Positions 14,029 through 21,367 of a stretch of DNA of 21,367 nt are shown one piece after another. The position numbers were made by a program, and so were the translations under genes. A model generated the notes under the pieces. That model saw only the letters and a list, made by a program, of their open reading frames with translations. It did no database searches and was not told the origin of the DNA. Position 1 is the first letter of the stretch; each line of letters opens with the position of its first letter. Origin of the DNA: B1 sp034439755 (GTDB lineage: Bacteria; Bacteroidota; Bacteroidia; UKL13-3); contig JAWXAZ010000104.1 in assembly GCA_034439755.1 (NCBI GenBank), forward strand, positions 1 through 21,367. The letters are read 5' to 3'.

Positions 14029-14931
14029 CTACTTTTTATACAAATCTAAAGCCGATTTCAAGTGATTTTTCACTTCATTCCGCAATGAAGTTGGAGCCAG
14101 CACTTTTACCTGATTACCCATCATCAAAATCTTTTGGATTAGCTCATAATTTGGGATTAGGTTCAGCACAAAAACAACCGACTTACTTGTTTCTAACTCC
14201 ACATATTGTGAAGCGTGAAGTGGCGCTGTTATTAGGTATTTAGATTGAAGGGGTGTAAGTTGTAACCGTACCGTTTGCATTTTATGATTGGAATAATTGA
14301 GGCCAATAATTTGTTCAAAGTTCTTTCGAACCTCCTTATTATTCTTAGCTGCAAAAGTTTTAATATCCACCTCCAAATCTGTTAGTCGGTCGAAACCAAA
14401 TGTCCTATAGCTATCGTCATCCATTGCCCCAATCACATACCAGCGGTAAAGGTATTGTTTAAGCAATATCGGTTTGATCCAATAGGCTGAAGTTTTTTCT
14501 GTATGAAAGTTGACATGATTAAACTTGAGGTAACGCCTATTTTGAATAGCAAAAAGGAGGTCTTTGAGGTGCTCGATTCCGCGCAAGCGTTGGTTATAAT
14601 CGAATTGAACCAATTGGCTCAGCGCTTGTCTGTTTTTTATGCCACCCAACTCAATGCCCGCAGATTGTGCCAACTGCATAAAGTTGAGAAAAACATCCAC
14701 TTCACGCTCATCAGAATGTTGAAAAGAATAGCCTTTTTCTCCATTATCATATTTAATATCCAAGCCAAACTCATGACGCATTTGCTCAATATACCTCGAA
14801 ATGGTTCGTTCTGATTTAGCCAAATCATGGGTTTCAAGAAACTCAACCAAATCCTTTAATGACGTATTCTTTTGCCTTCTCATTTTATCAATGATTAACG
14901 CATAAATGTGAAGAGTTGCATGTGTTGCCAT
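14029..14931 (-). CDS. WYL-domain transcriptional regulator (second paralogue)
   Basis: A 300-aa protein with an N-terminal winged helix (about residues 5-70; SERTISRYIEQMRHEFGLDI is the recognition segment of YafY-type regulators) and a WYL domain (about 112-185: YLKFNHVNF, then IKPILLKQYLYRWYVIGAM, then FGFDRL). The WCX-like C-terminus shares APLHASQ with PLHGSQK in the WYL protein at 249-1262, so the two are diverged relatives. It is divergently transcribed from the Fe-S nuclease gene at 15071 across a 139-bp intergenic space with a small dyad (14999-15013), and is likely its regulator. Confidence 0.9.
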   Translation of the reverse strand: MATHATLHIYALIIDKMRRQKNTSLKDLVEFLETHDLAKSERTISRYIEQMRHEFGLDIKYDNGEKGYSFQHSDEREVDVFLNFMQLAQSAGIELGGIKNRQALSQLVQFDYNQRLRGIEHLKDLLFAIQNRRYLKFNHVNFHTEKTSAYWIKPILLKQYLYRWYVIGAMDDDSYRTFGFDRLTDLEVDIKTFAAKNNKEVRKNFEQIIGLNYSNHKMQTVRLQLTPLQSKYLITAPLHASQYVELETSKSVVFVLNLIPNYELIQKILMMGNQVKVLAPTSLRNEVKNHLKSALDLYKK

Positions 14932-14998
14932 TCTGCTAAATTACAAAAAAAAATAATGACCAGTAAAATATGTTGTAACAATTTTAACCAATTCACCA

Positions 14999-15013
14999 CG
15001 ACATAATTTGTCG
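14999..15013. promoter_or_regulatory. Dyad CGACA-N5-TGTCG in divergent promoter region
   Basis: CGACA (14999-15003) and TGTCG (15009-15013) are perfect complements around TAATT, between the divergent WYL and nuclease genes. A second small dyad, TTGTAACAA, is at 14973-14981. Either could be the WYL operator; assignment is inferred from position. Confidence 0.35.
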
Positions 15014-15024
15014 CAGCAATGCAT

Positions 15025-15032
15025 TAGCTTTG
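15025..15032 (+). promoter_or_regulatory. Bacteroidota-type -7 box for the Fe-S nuclease
   Basis: TAGCTTTG fits TAnnTTTG exactly, 38 bp before the start codon and 11 bp after the CGACA-N5-TGTCG dyad. A TTG lies at 15008-15010 but at shorter spacing than usual. Confidence 0.4.
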
Positions 15033-15070
15033 CCGTGAAGCTTAAATAATTATCACCTAAAACTTAACCC

Positions 15071-16465
15071 ATGTACCCCATTTTATCGAAATCGACTTAC
15101 CTATATGGTATGCAGTGTTACAAACGTTTGTGGTTGCACAAAAAGCACAAAGAATTGGCCGATCCAGAATCGGAGGAAACGCAAATGATTTTTGCGCGTG
15201 GTACAGATGTTGGGGTATTGGCTCAGGGCTTATTTTCTGGCGGCATTGATGCACAAGGTGAGGAAGAATATGCTAATCCCACTACCGCGCAACGTACGGC
15301 CGAATTAATGGCCTTGCAGACACCTATAATTTACGAAGCTGCATTTATTTATAAGGACGTTATCTGTGCTGTTGACATTCTTGTGCGGCATCAAAATGGC
15401 TATTTTGCCTACGAGGTAAAAAGCACCAATAGCTTAAAACCACAGCATATAAACGATGCTGCTTTGCAATATTGGGTGCTAACTGGCGCTGGCGTTAACC
15501 TAAGCGACTTTTTTGTGGTTCACTTCAATAGAGAATATGTGCGCATGGGAGCACTTTCCATTCAGGCACTTTTTGAACCAACATCGGTCTTAGGCGAAAT
15601 ATTTATGCAACAAGAAATGATTGGTTCAGACATTCAAATTCTTAAAAAGGTATTGCGACTAAAAAAGGAACCAGATATTTCAATTGGGAAACATTGCAGC
15701 AAGCCTTACCCATGCAATTTTAGCGTACATTGCAATAATTTGCTGGCAGATGACAACACCCAAATAGAAGAACTCGAAGCTAGCAATTTAACCCAAGTTT
15801 CAAACCCATTTGAAGCCATACAAATAAACCAAGAAGCATGGGATGAATTTGCAGATACTTTAGCATATCCATTATACTTTTTCGATTTTGAAACGGTGGT
15901 TTATGGGGTGCCAGTTTTTGATTATAGCAGGCCTTACCAGCAGATTCCATTTCAATACAGTTTGCACATAAAAACCGCTGCCAATTCGGAGTCGCACCAC
16001 AAGGCATTTTTAGGAGATGGTTGGTCTGATCCAAGGCTGGCATTGGTTGAAAAGCTGCTGCAGGATGCGGGAGACAAGGGGAGCATTTTGGTTTGGAATG
16101 CTGTTTTTGAACGGTCGCGCATACATGAATTGATGAGAGATTTTCCGGACCATGAAGTTGGGTTATCGCTTTTATTAGAGCGCATGATAGACCTAGCCAA
16201 TCCATTTAAAAGAAATGGGGCCATAGGAACAGCGCCTTTTGGCGGATCTTGGAGTTTAAAGGCTGTATTGCCTGTATTGGCGCCTCATTTAAGTTACGCC
16301 GAGCTAAACATAAGCAATGGAGGTGATGCAAGTTTTATCTATTCCGAACTAGCGGGAATGAACGAGGCCAGCTACCAACAAACAAGACAAGACCTATTAG
16401 ATTATTGTTATTTAGACACCTGGGGCATGGTGGTAATATTAGAAAAGATTGAGAAGATTAAATAG
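15071..16465 (+). CDS. DUF2779-type nuclease: Cas4-like Fe-S nuclease plus DEDD exonuclease-like domain
   Basis: A 464-aa protein. The N-terminal half looks like a Cas4/RecB-type PD-(D/E)xK nuclease: D102 in AVDILV, then YEVKST (E115, K117) and a QYWVL helix. Four Cys at 16 (GMQCYKRLW), 209, 215 and 221 (HCSKPYPC, then VHC) have the split arrangement of the Fe-S cluster in Cas4 and AddB. The C-terminal half has YFFDFETV (D272, E274), typical of RNase-H-fold DEDD 3'-5' exonucleases, and DYCYLDTWGMV near the end as a later acidic motif. I know this as the DUF2779 family. It probably processes DNA ends in repair or defence. Divergent from a WYL regulator. Confidence 0.8.
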   Translation: MYPILSKSTYLYGMQCYKRLWLHKKHKELADPESEETQMIFARGTDVGVLAQGLFSGGIDAQGEEEYANPTTAQRTAELMALQTPIIYEAAFIYKDVICAVDILVRHQNGYFAYEVKSTNSLKPQHINDAALQYWVLTGAGVNLSDFFVVHFNREYVRMGALSIQALFEPTSVLGEIFMQQEMIGSDIQILKKVLRLKKEPDISIGKHCSKPYPCNFSVHCNNLLADDNTQIEELEASNLTQVSNPFEAIQINQEAWDEFADTLAYPLYFFDFETVVYGVPVFDYSRPYQQIPFQYSLHIKTAANSESHHKAFLGDGWSDPRLALVEKLLQDAGDKGSILVWNAVFERSRIHELMRDFPDHEVGLSLLLERMIDLANPFKRNGAIGTAPFGGSWSLKAVLPVLAPHLSYAELNISNGGDASFIYSELAGMNEASYQQTRQDLLDYCYLDTWGMVVILEKIEKIK

Positions 16466-16630
16466 AAATTTTAATCATTATCTTTTCCATCTAATAATAC
16501 CAATTGTAAGTATAAAATAAACCAAAAGCTTTCTCGTATTATGCCAATGCAATGGCTGTTTAGGCAAATGAAATTGGGAAATCTTTACATAATAATACCT
16601 ATCCGAAAGAGGTTTTTCCGCCAATTATTT

Positions 16631-17140
16631 CGTCATAAAAGTTTAGCCCTAAAACTTTTGCACTAAAACATTTGCTCCCTAAATATTATGCCATAAAACT
16701 TTTGCACTAACCATTTGTTCCCTAAATATTTACCTAAAACTTTTGCCCTAAACATTTGCCCTAAAACATTTGCCAAAACATTTGCCAAAACTTTTGCCCT
16801 AAAACATTTGTCCCCTAAATATTTGCCCTAAAACATTTGCCCTTTAAATATTATGTCCCCTAAAACATTTGCCTAAACATTTGCCCTAAACATTTGCCCT
16901 AAAACATTTGTCCCCTAAAACATTTGCCAAAACTTTTGCCCTAAACTTTTGCCCTAAACATTTGCCCTAAAACATTTGTCACCTAAACTTTTGCCCCCTA
17001 AATATTTTGTCCCCTAAATATTTTGTCCCCTAAACATTTGTCCCCTAAAACATTTGCCAAAACATTTGCCTAAACATTTGTCCCCTAAACATTTGCCCTC
17101 TAAATATTTTGTCCCCTAAAATATTTGTCCTAAACATTCG
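16631..17140. repeat. Array of about 36 degenerate 12-16-bp units (CCCTAAAACATTTG type)
   Basis: Roughly 36 consecutive units, counted by eye. Two word types intermix: CCTAAAACATTTG (variants AACTTTTG, TAAACATTTG, CCAAAACATTTG) and TCCCCTAAATATTTTG. Unit length varies between 12 and 16 bp, so the array is not a multiple-of-three coding repeat. G occurs almost only in the closing TTTG, giving strong strand asymmetry. Each unit keeps TA and TTTG but usually four bases apart instead of the two of the Bacteroidota -7 box. It fills the space between the nuclease gene and the promoter of the RIC cluster. Positions 16466-16630 contain no gene or clear structure. Confidence 0.85.
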
Positions 17141-17163
17141 GTTACTCATAATTCTTTCATATT

Positions 17164-17201
17164 TAATTTAATAAAAGTATTTAAATACTTTTATTAAATT
17201 A
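17164..17201. promoter_or_regulatory. Perfect 38-bp palindrome, probable operator of the RIC cluster
   Basis: Bases 17164-17182 are exactly complementary to 17183-17201, with core AAAAGTATTTAAATACTTTT. It lies 6 bp before a -7 box and covers the place of the -33 element, so a bound dimer would block transcription. AT-rich dyads with this AGTATTTAAATACT style are reminiscent of Rrf2/NsrR-type operators, which suits a nitric-oxide-stress gene; the regulator itself is not in the window. Confidence 0.6.
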
Positions 17202-17207
17202 TTTTTA

Positions 17208-17215
17208 TATCTTTG
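17208..17215 (+). promoter_or_regulatory. Bacteroidota-type -7 box of the RIC gene
   Basis: TATCTTTG fits TAnnTTTG exactly, 31 bp before the start codon and 6 bp after the 38-bp palindrome. Confidence 0.5.
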
Positions 17216-17246
17216 TGCCATATTTAACAAGTAATAAAATATAAAA

Positions 17247-18203
17247 ATGAGTACGATTGTAGAAAACATCTTAAACGTAACCTTAATTGAGCCTAAGCTA
17301 AAACACCCAACTATCTTTGTTCGTTTTGATGAATTAAATGAGGGTGAAAACTTGATTATTCACAACGATCATGACCCAAAACCATTATATTATCAGCTAT
17401 TGGGCGAAAGAGGAAATATTTTCACTTGGGAATACCTAGAGCAGGGTCCGGAATTATGGAAAGTAAAGATCTCGAAGCGTGTTTCGGGTGAGCAGGATGA
17501 AACTCTTGGGCAGATTGCTGCAAAGGATTTGCGCAAGACTGAAATTTTCAAAAAATATGGTCTCGACTTCTGTTGTGGAGGCAAAAAAACTGTAAAAGAG
17601 GCTTGTGCAGAAAAAGGCCTAGATGTGGCTCAGGTAGAGCAGGAATTGCTTCAAGCAGACAAAACTTTTATATCGCGACCTATTCCTTATAATGACTGGG
17701 CACTAGATTTCCTAGTCGATTATATTGTAAATACGCACCATAGCTATGTTAAGAAAACCTTACCCGAGCTAGTTGGATATGCAAGCAAAGTGGCTACTGT
17801 ACATGGTCAACAGCACCCAGAATTATTTAAAATAAAGACTTTGGTAGATGCGGTAAACTCAGAGCTATTGTGGCACATGATAAAGGAAGAAAAGGAGCTT
17901 TTCCCTCATATAAAAGCAATTGTATTTGCCAATGAAAATGGCAGGGATTCAAATGCTGCACTTAAAGGAATTATAAAAAACCACATCGACACTATGGAAA
18001 TAGAACACGAAATAGTGGGTAAATGCATGGACGAAATAAATGTATTGTCGAGTAATTATACAGTTCCAGCAGATGGTTGTGCTTCTTATAGCCTCTTGTA
18101 TAATATGCTAGATGAATTTGAGAACGATTTGCACTTACACATCCATTTGGAGAACAATATTTTATTTCCAAAAGCCTCGGAAATGGAAAGCAAATTAAGC
18201 TAA
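17247..18203 (+). CDS. ric: Iron-sulfur cluster repair protein RIC (DUF2249-ScdA_N-hemerythrin)
   Basis: A 318-aa protein with three parts. Residues about 10-80 are a DUF2249 domain (FDELNEGENLIIHNDHDPKP, then WEYLEQGPELWKVKI). Residues about 84-140 are ScdA_N with the diagnostic DFCCGGKK (107-114). Residues about 150-312 are a hemerythrin-like four-helix bundle with probable di-iron ligands in NTHHSYVKK, LLWHMIKEEKELFPH, HIDTMEIEHE and HLHIHLENNILFP. RIC/YtfE/ScdA proteins are cytoplasmic di-iron proteins that restore Fe-S clusters damaged by nitric oxide or oxidants. The standard form is about 220-240 aa; the fused DUF2249 domain accounts for the extra length. It has its own -7 box under a 38-bp palindrome and heads a cluster of related genes. 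Confidence 0.92.
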   Translation: MSTIVENILNVTLIEPKLKHPTIFVRFDELNEGENLIIHNDHDPKPLYYQLLGERGNIFTWEYLEQGPELWKVKISKRVSGEQDETLGQIAAKDLRKTEIFKKYGLDFCCGGKKTVKEACAEKGLDVAQVEQELLQADKTFISRPIPYNDWALDFLVDYIVNTHHSYVKKTLPELVGYASKVATVHGQQHPELFKIKTLVDAVNSELLWHMIKEEKELFPHIKAIVFANENGRDSNAALKGIIKNHIDTMEIEHEIVGKCMDEINVLSSNYTVPADGCASYSLLYNMLDEFENDLHLHIHLENNILFPKASEMESKLS

Positions 18204-18207
18204 AGAA

Positions 18208-18430
18208 ATGTATCCAAACTTTCAGATAAAGTGCATTTATGATGAAACAAGTGAATCGTATGAATACACAAAAAAGTAATTGGTTCAGCCATAAATAAGA
18301 GCGCTTTATTGAATTTTCTAAACACTGTAATGCAGAATTTCTTCTTCAGTCACATAAATTAGATAGGCTTAGAAAGCTATCAAAAAAAGGGAAAGTAACT
18401 TTGCATTATGGTGTTAAAATAAACCATTAA
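18208..18430 (+). pseudogene. Frameshifted remnant of a small unknown gene
   Basis: A start codon at 18208, 4 bp after the RIC stop, opens 23 codons (MYPNFQIKCIYDETSESYEY) to a stop at 18279. In a second frame, 18299-18430 reads ERFIEFSKHCNAEFLLQSHK, then LDRLRKLSKKGKVTLHYGVK to a stop. Both pieces have natural-looking composition, but they are in different frames and separated by further stops, so they look like a decayed small gene. I do not recognise the family. Nothing else is seen between 18204 and 18465. Confidence 0.3.
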
Positions 18431-18465
18431 ATCAAGCATTAGACATATTAAAATACTTACACAAA

Positions 18466-19266
18466 ATGACAGAAAATAATTATGATACTGTTTCGGAAGC
18501 CATTTCTGATTTAGCGAAAAGAGGCTATACTTATGACTTTTCATTGGCAGATGGGGAAGATTGTATTATCTGCCATAAGCATGAAATATCACTTTCGCCA
18601 GATGATTTTATAATTGATGAAGTTCACAGATTTGAGGGGCAAACCGACCCTGGTGATGAGATGATTCTTTATGCCATTGCCTCAAACAAATTAAACATTA
18701 AAGGAATAGTGCTCAATGCATTTGGCATGTATGCTGAGTCTTTGACGGCCGCCTTAATAGAGAAATTGGTGTTAAAAACAAAAGTTTCCACCTCGCCTAT
18801 CAAACGCAGCAAGGCGCTAGTTCAATTTTCGAGAGAGCACCATTTTGGCTTGCTATTGGTTTGGAAAATTAGGCAAGGCCTTAAAAACAATATAGCCTTA
18901 GAAAGAATAAGCAACTATACTTTGTTTTCATACGACAATGAGTTAGCCGCTCATTTTAAGGAGGAAGAAAAGGACCTTTTTGTAAAGCTTCCGGCACAAG
19001 ACGAGCTGCGCAAGCAAGCCTTTGCAGAGCATGAACAAATTTACAAACTAGTGGCCAGCATTAGAGAAGAAAAAACCAGCAGCAACCTTCTATCTACCTT
19101 TGCAGATAGCCTAGACAAGCATATTAGGTTTGAAGAAAGAATCCTTTTTAACCATTTGCAAAAGAATTTATCTATAGAAGAAATAAAAAAACTAGAAGAA
19201 AATCATAGTGCACGAGATGAAAAAGTTGACGACCAATGGGAAGATCAATTTTGGATTACCAAATAA
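18466..19266 (+). CDS. PRPP-synthetase-like domain fused to hemerythrin domain
   Basis: A 266-aa protein. Residues 1 to about 103 match a small Bacteroidota protein often labelled phosphoribosylpyrophosphate synthetase (YDTVSEAISDLAKRGYTYDF, then LSPDDFIIDEVHRFEG, then GIVLNAFGMYAE); true synthetase motifs are absent, so the enzymatic name should not be taken literally. Residues about 118-235 are a hemerythrin-type bundle: REHHFGLLLVWK, AAHFKEEEKDLF, AEHEQIYKL and DKHIRFEERILF supply plausible His/Glu di-iron ligands (H125/H126, H163, E167, H189, H219, E223). The company of RIC and DUF2249 genes suggests nitric-oxide or oxygen sensing or iron handling. The AT-rich ATATTAAAATACTT just before its start weakly resembles half of the RIC operator. 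Confidence 0.75.
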   Translation: MTENNYDTVSEAISDLAKRGYTYDFSLADGEDCIICHKHEISLSPDDFIIDEVHRFEGQTDPGDEMILYAIASNKLNIKGIVLNAFGMYAESLTAALIEKLVLKTKVSTSPIKRSKALVQFSREHHFGLLLVWKIRQGLKNNIALERISNYTLFSYDNELAAHFKEEEKDLFVKLPAQDELRKQAFAEHEQIYKLVASIREEKTSSNLLSTFADSLDKHIRFEERILFNHLQKNLSIEEIKKLEENHSARDEKVDDQWEDQFWITK

Positions 19267-19309
19267 CTAAACGATGCACTTATCTGAATTAACGGAAAAC
19301 AATTTACAT

Positions 19310-19326
19310 TAACCTAAAATAGGTTA
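19310..19326. promoter_or_regulatory. Inverted repeat TAACCTA-N3-TAGGTTA
   Basis: A perfect 7-bp dyad around AAA, 13 bp before the DUF1858 gene start. It could be an operator or a short leader hairpin; no matching site is seen elsewhere in the window. Confidence 0.35.
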
Positions 19327-19339
19327 CAAAAAAAACACA

Positions 19340-20149
19340 ATGAAACCAATCAATGCTAATACAAAAATTGCCACACTAATAAAAGAGCATCCAGGTGCGT
19401 TAGAAGCAATCATTAGTCTATCTTCAAAATTTGAAAAGCTAAGAAACCCCATTTTACGTAAGCTAATGGCTGCAAGAACTTCCATACAAATGGCAAGTAA
19501 AATTGGGGGTGTTACCGCAGACGATTTTTTGAAAAAGCTAAAACCTTTGGGATTTATTATTGATAACGAAAATATTGAAGTTGAAAGTGTAAGCAAAAAA
19601 TCAGTTCCAGTATTTTTTCAAAATATAAAAACAGCAAGCATATCAGAATTGGATGTAAGAAATGAAATAGAATTGGGCAGCGATCCACTTACTTTGATTT
19701 TAAGCGCAATAAAACATCTAAAACCTGGTCAGGTTTTAAAATTAATAAATAGTTTTGAACCTATTCCTCTAATATTGTTATTAGAAAAGCAAGGGTTTGA
19801 ATCGCATACTGAAACCATCAATGATAACCTAATATTTACTTATTTTCACCAAAGCAAAGTTCTCCCAATTAAAGAAACTATTGACAAAAATGCCAATGAA
19901 GGTTGGGAAGAAATTTTAGCCAAGTTTAAAGATAAAATGGAAACGATAGATGTTCGCAATTTGGAAATGCCATTGCCCATGATAAGCATTCTTGAGGCAT
20001 TAGACGAATTGCCCAATGGCAAAGCATTGCATGTAATTCATAAACGTATTCCGGTATTCCTCTTACCTGAATTAAGTGATAGAAAATTTGATTATCGTAT
20101 AAAAGAAGAGGGAGAAAATGAAGTATACCTTTTAATATATAAAGACTAA
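19340..20149 (+). CDS. DUF1858-DUF2249-DUF2249 protein
   Basis: A 269-aa cytoplasmic-looking protein. Residues about 6-70 follow DUF1858 (KIATLIKEHPGALEAIISLS, then FEKLRNPILRKLMAARTS, a proposed redox/NO-linked helical domain). Two DUF2249-like alpha/beta domains follow, each opening with xDVRN: ELDVRNEIELGSDPLTLIL (103-121) with PGQVLKLINSFEPIPL, and TIDVRNLEMPLPMISILEAL (202-221) with GKALHVIHKRIPVFLLPEL. DUF2249 domains have a TusA-like shape and usually sit in nitric-oxide or denitrification neighbourhoods. The next gene starts 2 bp after its stop, so the two are co-translated and probably work together. Biochemical role not established. Confidence 0.8.
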   Translation: MKPINANTKIATLIKEHPGALEAIISLSSKFEKLRNPILRKLMAARTSIQMASKIGGVTADDFLKKLKPLGFIIDNENIEVESVSKKSVPVFFQNIKTASISELDVRNEIELGSDPLTLILSAIKHLKPGQVLKLINSFEPIPLILLLEKQGFESHTETINDNLIFTYFHQSKVLPIKETIDKNANEGWEEILAKFKDKMETIDVRNLEMPLPMISILEALDELPNGKALHVIHKRIPVFLLPELSDRKFDYRIKEEGENEVYLLIYKD

Positions 20150-20151
20150 AT

Positions 20152-21309
20152 ATGTTGGTTTCGAATACAAATTTTGAAATAAAAAACACCACTTATAAAG
20201 TTGTAGTGCCATTTTACATTTATGCTGCATTATCCTTTCTAGCAGCCATTTTGCTATTGGTAACGAACACAAGTGATTTTACAGGCCACTATTTTCAACC
20301 ACATATTTTAGCAATTACGCATGCCATTGCATTAGGTTGGGGAACAATGATAATTTTGGGGGCAAGTCACCAATTAGTGCCCGTATTAATTGAAGCAAAA
20401 CTTTATAGCAATACGCTGGCGTATCTTTCATTTTTGTCATTAGCAATTGGAATTCCTCTGTTAGTTTACGGATTCTATATTTTTAATATGGGTTGGCCAG
20501 CTCAAATAGGTGGCAGCCTAGTTGTTGTGTCCATCCTTTCATTTTTACTGAACCTAGTCATTAGTCTTTCTAAAAGTAAAAATGAAAACATACATGCCAT
20601 TTTTGTTATTACAGCAACAATTTGGTTGCTTTTAACTACTCTTTTAGGACTCGCACAAGTATATAATTTCACAAATTTAATATTGCCATTAGACTCCCTT
20701 CATTACCTGAGTTTGCATGCGCATGCAGGCATTATAGGTTGGTTTTTATTGCTCATCATGGGTGTAGGATCGCGCTTAATTCCAATGTTTCTAATTTCTA
20801 AATACAGCAATGATAAACTATTGTGGTGGGTGTTTATTTTAATTAATATGGCTTTGGTAATTTTTACAGTACTTTTTATTTACCCTATCTTTCTAGCCCT
20901 CCTATTTCTTCCGATTATAGCCATATTTTTAGCCATTACCTTATTTATTTTTTATTGCTATTCTGCTTATAAACATAGAATACGAAAACAAGTAGATGAA
21001 CAAATAAAGCTTTCCTTATTGTCTATATTCATGCTCATTATTCCCATGCTGCTTTTAACTACGGTAATTACATTTTTAGTCATAACAGAAGTAGAAAAAA
21101 TTTCACTAATTCTCACCTATGGATTTCTAATTTTCTTCGGTTGGATAACAGCCATTATATTAGGCATGACATTTAAAACACTGCCATTTATCATCTGGAA
21201 TAAAGTTTATCACCACCGCTCAGGGCAAGGCAAAACTCCTAATCCAAAAGATTTATTTAACAATACTATACTAAAGTTTCGGGGCAAATATCTTAACAAT
21301 TATTTTTGA
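20152..21309 (+). CDS. Haem-copper-oxidase subunit I-like / NnrS-like membrane protein
   Basis: A 385-aa integral membrane protein with about ten hydrophobic helices (first about 21-37, last about 318-345). Candidate haem or metal ligands are His 51, 57 and 73 (HILAITHAIALGWG, then ASHQLVP) and 184, 189 and 191 (LHYLSLHAHAGIIGWF). The THAIALGWG and HAHAGIIGW pattern is that of small haem-copper-oxidase subunit-I-like proteins and of NnrS, which are encoded next to nitric-oxide reductases and DUF2249 genes. It is shorter than a catalytic subunit I (usually above 450 aa), so it is more likely a haem-binding NO-response or accessory protein. Its stop (21307-21309) directly abuts that of the convergent gene at 21310. 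Confidence 0.75.
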   Translation: MLVSNTNFEIKNTTYKVVVPFYIYAALSFLAAILLLVTNTSDFTGHYFQPHILAITHAIALGWGTMIILGASHQLVPVLIEAKLYSNTLAYLSFLSLAIGIPLLVYGFYIFNMGWPAQIGGSLVVVSILSFLLNLVISLSKSKNENIHAIFVITATIWLLLTTLLGLAQVYNFTNLILPLDSLHYLSLHAHAGIIGWFLLLIMGVGSRLIPMFLISKYSNDKLLWWVFILINMALVIFTVLFIYPIFLALLFLPIIAIFLAITLFIFYCYSAYKHRIRKQVDEQIKLSLLSIFMLIIPMLLLTTVITFLVITEVEKISLILTYGFLIFFGWITAIILGMTFKTLPFIIWNKVYHHRSGQGKTPNPKDLFNNTILKFRGKYLNNYF

Positions 21310-21367
21310 TCATGCTACTGCCAATTCGGGCACTTCGGTTTGATCGTTATTTTTTAGGGCATTTAAA
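21310..21367 (-). CDS. 3' end of a convergent gene, partial
   Basis: On the minus strand the last 58 bases are open and end in TGA at 21312-21310, encoding LNALKNNDQTEVPELAVA as C-terminus. The composition looks coding and the stop lies back to back with that of the membrane-protein gene. Too short to assign a family. Confidence 0.4.
   Translation of the reverse strand, partial: LNALKNNDQTEVPELAVA

Noticed and set aside
15780..16224. Two minus-strand open frames of 90 and 141 codons
   Set aside because: Both are antisense shadows of the Fe-S nuclease gene, with no plausible start context and atypical composition.
16631..17140. CRISPR array or telomere-like CCCTAAA repeat
   Set aside because: There are no constant repeats with unique 30-40-bp spacers and no cas genes. 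The CCCTAAA word is interrupted by variable bases and is not a regular heptamer tandem.
18466..19266. True phosphoribosylpyrophosphate synthetase
   Set aside because: The matching part is only about 100 residues and lacks the PRPP-binding and ATP-binding motifs; the name is an annotation tradition for this small domain.

Overview
The window looks like part of a Bacteroidota chromosome. It is AT-rich, several promoter -7 boxes fit the Bacteroidota form TAnnTTTG, Shine-Dalgarno sequences are weak, and the protein families are typical of that phylum (DUF2249/ScdA/hemerythrin proteins, WYL regulators, small PRPP-synthetase-like domains).

Positions 1 to about 12,350 form an accessory, defence-like island. 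It opens with what looks like the last codons of a Piwi/Argonaute protein (80-244). A WYL-domain regulator (249-1262, minus) follows, divergent from a retron-like locus. That locus has a predicted structured RNA (1419-1640) closed by a 13-bp inverted repeat, then an 856-aa retron-type reverse transcriptase (1660-4230) with a long C-terminal extension that resembles a degenerate histidine-kinase ATPase domain. Two genes follow, each overlapping its predecessor by ATGA: a 230-aa receiver-like protein without the phospho-acceptor Asp, and a 573-aa protein with a degenerate receiver, an intact receiver and a C-terminal HEPN-like RNase domain (R-N-x4-H). My reading is a retron whose RT is wired through two-component-style domains to an RNase toxin; I do not recall this arrangement as a described retron type.

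Next come a PLD-family nuclease apparently fused to an Hsp70 substrate-binding beta domain (6722-7708), and a three-gene operon of an SF1B RecD-like helicase, a TPR/OB-fold protein and a small Cys-rich protein (7778-11886). A 19-bp dyad, TGTGCA-N7-TGCACA, occurs in front of the WYL gene, in front of the retron RNA and in front of the helicase operon, suggesting that one regulator controls the whole island.

The island ends in about 450 bp of non-coding, hairpin-rich DNA and a decayed IS3-family element (12355-13179). Beyond it are a 212-aa Tat-signal-like protein with an FtsZ/tubulin-type nucleotide-binding half (13264-13902, minus), a second WYL regulator (14029-14931, minus), and a divergent Cas4-like Fe-S nuclease/exonuclease of the DUF2779 type (15071-16465).

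Positions 16631-17140 carry about 36 degenerate 12-16-bp units of the type CCCTAAAACATTTG. Immediately downstream, a perfect 38-bp palindrome next to a -7 box precedes a nitric-oxide/iron-sulfur stress cluster: a DUF2249-ScdA_N-hemerythrin RIC protein, a PRPP-synthetase-like/hemerythrin fusion, a DUF1858-DUF2249-DUF2249 protein, and a ten-helix haem-copper-oxidase-like membrane protein. The last 58 bases appear to hold the 3' end of a convergent minus-strand gene.
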